Below, piece by piece: positions 62,701-64,000 of a stretch of DNA of 64,000 nucleotides. Source of the stretch: Undaria pinnatifida (Eukaryota; Sar; Phaeophyceae; Laminariales; Alariaceae). The notes below the pieces were generated by a model that did no database searches, was not told the DNA's origin, and was given only the letters and a program-made list of their open reading frames with translations. The DNA is taken from the NCBI GenBank assembly GCA_012845835.1, contig JABAKD010000012.1:4200438-4264437 (forward strand). The letters are read 5' to 3'. The position numbers and the translations under genes are program-made. The number at the start of each line of letters is the position of its first letter. The first letter of the stretch is position 1.

Positions 62701-63461
62701 ACGAATAACGCGGCTTCCCTCTACAAGGCGGTCATGTTGCTCTATCGCACACGACCGGCCTTATTGTTGTTGTTGTTGTTGTTGTTTTTTTTTTTTTTTG
62801 CAGTGGCTCGAGGTTGGACCCCCCCCCCCCCCCCGCTGTTTCTTCTTGCGCCTTGAGCTTTCGCGCATTTTTTTTTTCTACTTTTTTTTTTTTTTTCAAC
62901 ATGAATCCGCAATGGAATGGCCAGAAAAAAAAAAGAAAAAGAAAAGGCCAAAAATACTTACGTTTGTAAGGTGCAGAGCCACTCGTGCGAGTTGCTCAAA
63001 CTCCGTGGTGAAAGTGGTGAACAGGAAACCGCCTGCAGTAGGAAAATACCACTGTTGGCCTGCAGTAGCACCGTAGTGCAGGATTCCGACCGTCATAAGA
63101 AACCGAAACCGTTAGCCTAGCTTACTGTATGTAGCACAAGAAGCCTACCTGCGGTGAGAAACAGGGTATCCACGCCGCTTGCGGAAGATTAGTTTCGATG
63201 CTAAGATTGTATTTTATGCCTGGTTATTTTTTTAATTACAATGTTGTTCGTGCATGTATACGCTTGTTTGTGTCCCCGATTTTTTGCTCGAACCGCGTCC
63301 ACAGGTGGTTTGTGTTCCACCTGGCCGTCCTGGACGCTATGTCGTCGTGCAACTGCCTCTCGGTGTGCTTGGACGAAATCAAGGCCTGGAGCGACATCCA
63401 CCTCGCGCACCACATCCTGTTCATAGAGATAGAGCTCAAGGTTTACGGCGACTTCCTGAGG
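52618..63461 (+). CDS. Membrane-anchored phosphoinositide phospholipase C (partial, 3' end off window)
   Basis: Exons 52618-53784, 61890-62041 and 63305-63461 join with matching phases and give the first 492 residues. Residues 1-334 are low complexity (Ser, Ala and Gly runs). A single hydrophobic segment follows at about 335-356 (MALIFVAGCSAVLITFW). The PLC X-type domain then starts with VIGTHNSYHRR (His394), has LTAQLDAGIRHLELDVHYD and continues with WFVFHLAVLD (His445), DEIKAWSD and ILFIEIELK. The two histidines match the catalytic pair of PI-specific phospholipases C, and the pattern resembles the Ca2+-dependent PI-PLC-C1 group. The family cleaves phosphoinositides to diacylglycerol and an inositol phosphate. 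The anchor suggests a membrane-bound or lumenal/extracellular enzyme. Later exons are not in the window. Confidence 0.8.
54475..54605 (+). repeat. Dispersed repeat (TACGTGGAAGTGTGGTGAGC family)
   Basis: Copy with GTGCGCCAGCTAGC at the start and CATCCGCCGGAGGATGA at the end. It lies 120 bp upstream of a SINE-like copy. Confidence 0.75.
54725..55065 (+). mobile_element. tRNA-like SINE candidate, copy 3
   Basis: Carries both box-A-like TGGCGTATCAGG and a good box B, GAGTTCGAGCCCC, but with an insertion of about 20 bp between them (TTAATAATTAGACTACAC), and a second small insertion at 54823-54863. The body is like copies 1 and 2. Confidence 0.62.
55440..55575 (+). repeat. Fragment related to the SINE-like 3' block
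   Basis: Shares a G-run, AAGACACCTGTGACCACGGC and AGAAGGTCGTCGAGGGT with the fragment at 15587-15735. Confidence 0.6.
55680..55890 (+). repeat. Tandem pair of about 95-100 bp
   Basis: The block starting ATGCTCGACGGCAAAACACT or its shortened form and ending in CCGCCCCCCTTTTGACCAAA occurs twice (55668-55771 and 55772-55882), each with a C-rich end. Confidence 0.85.
55945..56215 (+). repeat. Dispersed repeat (GATCTCACAGCTGGATGGAG family)
   Basis: Second full copy of the element at 47240-47515, in the same orientation. Confidence 0.78.
57496..57682 (+). repeat. 93-bp tandem duplication
   Basis: Two nearly identical units, each starting GTGGGAGCGCTGAGAGCG or GTGAGCGCTGAGAGCG and ending TCTTTGTATAAGTGTG. 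They differ by about one or two bases. Confidence 0.92.
57919..58510 (-). repeat. Repetitive block with open minus-strand frame (possible transposon remnant)
   Basis: A tandem duplication of about 142 bp (58155-58439, unit containing CATACGTGGTATACACACGT) lies within a 195-codon minus-strand open frame. The predicted peptide contains the duplicated phrase DYFGSGGFSSLKDGAKV in two frames, which argues against selection. I recognise no domain. Confidence 0.5.
58585..58745 (+). repeat. Dispersed repeat pair member (ACATGATAGGTAACAT family)
   Basis: Partner of 50645-50820, differing by small indels. Confidence 0.75.
58835..59145 (+). repeat. 12-bp degenerate minisatellite (GCGGACATTGCC type)
   Basis: About 25 imperfect units such as GCCGTGGACATT and GCTGCGGATACT. 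A related GC-rich CCGCGGC strip follows to 59225. Confidence 0.9.
59357..59492 (+). repeat. 9-bp minisatellite (ACTGCAAAT)
   Basis: About 15 units of ACTGCAAAT, ACTGCCAAC and ACTGCAAAC. Confidence 0.94.
60528..60600 (+). repeat. 30-bp tandem repeat in a CGCTCGGTCG-rich region
   Basis: CGCTCGGTCGCTACCACCGA TGACCCGAT occurs twice. Looser CGCTCGGT repeats continue to about 60800. Confidence 0.8.
61757..61865 (+). mobile_element. Poly(C)-ended repeat fragment next to phospholipase C exon 2
   Basis: Shares GGTCGGTGAACACCCGATGT, GGGTGCGAGGGCT and the AATGAG-C-run end with the family at 24485 and 46514. Its C-run supplies the polypyrimidine tract about 20-40 bp before the exon 2 acceptor. A second unit type (TCCGTCTCGAAAGGGATGCG to GAGTACG then C-run, 61670-61745) lies just upstream and has a relative at 34180-34276, before PRP28 exon 10. 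Confidence 0.7.
61890..62041 (+). CDS. Phospholipase C exon 2: GTHNSYH catalytic motif
   Basis: Begins after CGACCGCAG with VIGTHNSYHRR and ends YDLKTG in phase 2 before GTGATT. His394 is the first catalytic histidine by family comparison, and RHLELDVHYD the following acidic, metal-binding-like segment. Confidence 0.88.
62150..62460 (+). repeat. Degenerate tandem repeat in phospholipase C intron 2
   Basis: A block of about 100 bp (CTACTAGTACAGGAAACCT to GAATGTTGGCCTACTGCGG) occurs at about 62150-62247 and 62296-62396, with shorter 29-bp units between them (CAGTAATGCTGCAATAGCCT). Confidence 0.82.
63305..63461 (+). CDS. Phospholipase C exon 3: second catalytic histidine
   Basis: Begins after GTCCACAG, completes Arg and encodes WFVFHLAVLDAMSSCNCLSV and the helix with DEIKAWSD. 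It probably ends at AGG|GTGCGT (63461), in phase 0. Confidence 0.82.
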
Positions 63462-64000
63462 GTGCGTATCCATTTTTATTGTGCTTTCCGTCCGGCCATG
63501 TGCGACATGAGCTTCAACGTCGATCACTCATAACATTCCCGAAAGAAGAAAGCCTCAGAAGAAAGAGAAAGCCTATGCACAAAGTAGGTGTCATATCAAA
63601 TCATTATAGTTTTTTCCAATCGATTATTGTCTGTGCAGCATGAGCATATATAGACTATATATATATGGTTTTTGTGTGCTCATCCCTTCGATTTTCGAGA
63701 AATATTGTTAGGAATCGGAAACCGATGAGAGCAATATGTTGTTTGTTGTTCATAATAGAGAGAATTCGGTGTTATGGTTCATAGTTTTGTTATCGGAGTA
63801 CGTACGTATACGTATCTTACTTAGACAGCAGCAGCTTGCATTGTCTGGTTGATCGCGCTTGTGGAGATACCAAGTGGATACCGCACGGGACCGAGCTGGC
63901 AGGTCCGTGTACTCCCTCCGTAGACGTAACACAGACCCCCGTGGTCTCTGAGCTGGCTCTTTCTCCCCCTTCTCCACTACGTTGCGCGTCTTTTTTTTTA
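63462..64000 (+). other. Phospholipase C intron 3 (incomplete)
   Basis: No further exon of the gene is recognisable before the window ends, and I see no other feature beyond short AT-rich stretches such as TATATATAT near 63655. Confidence 0.5.

Overview
The window is eukaryotic nuclear DNA. It holds a spliceosomal DEAD-box helicase gene with 15 introns, GT-AG introns of 0.5 to 8 kb, a Helitron rolling-circle transposon, MITE- and SINE-like repeats, and very abundant simple repeats and poly-G/poly-C tracts. GC-rich coding exons, mostly phase-0 introns and repeat-swollen introns would suit a large-genome alga such as a brown alga or other stramenopile. That placement is a guess; no marker here fixes the lineage.

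Layout. Positions 1-12976 are a giant inverted repeat: two almost identical Helitrons, tail to tail around a 95-bp spacer (6515-6609). Each encodes a Rep/HUH nuclease - PIF1-like helicase - OTU protease protein. The left copy is intact. The right copy is broken by an 11-bp deletion in the Rep domain. About 60 bp beyond the palindrome is the stop codon of a minus-strand, three-exon gene for a cysteine-rich 235-residue protein that I do not recognise (13036-14927). Positions 14928-19482 hold short degenerate repeats and no gene I can support.

Positions 19483-47962 are one plus-strand gene for PRP28/DDX23, the U5 snRNP DEAD-box helicase. I rebuilt 16 exons whose phases all fit (1145 residues), with about 25 kb of introns. 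The introns contain simple-sequence arrays, several dispersed repeat families and, most strikingly, many decayed copies of the gene's own exon edges with their splice sites. Copies are seen for exons 3, 5, 6, 7, 10, 11, 12 and 13, and exon 13 has about 15. Many introns also carry G-runs just after the donor and C-runs before the acceptor.

Positions 47963-49560 are a degenerate GGATGC-type hexamer array that starts just after the PRP28 stop. Positions 49560-52617 are intergenic with dispersed repeats. From 52618 a second plus-strand gene begins: a membrane-anchored, low-complexity N-terminus (exon 1) joined across an 8.1-kb intron to a phosphoinositide phospholipase C catalytic domain (61890-62041 and 63305-63461). 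It runs off the window's right end.

The genes have no evident common pathway. The unifying theme is repeat-driven growth: a doubled Helitron at one end, and introns enlarged by local copying of exon-intron junctions, homopolymer-tailed repeats and small transposons.
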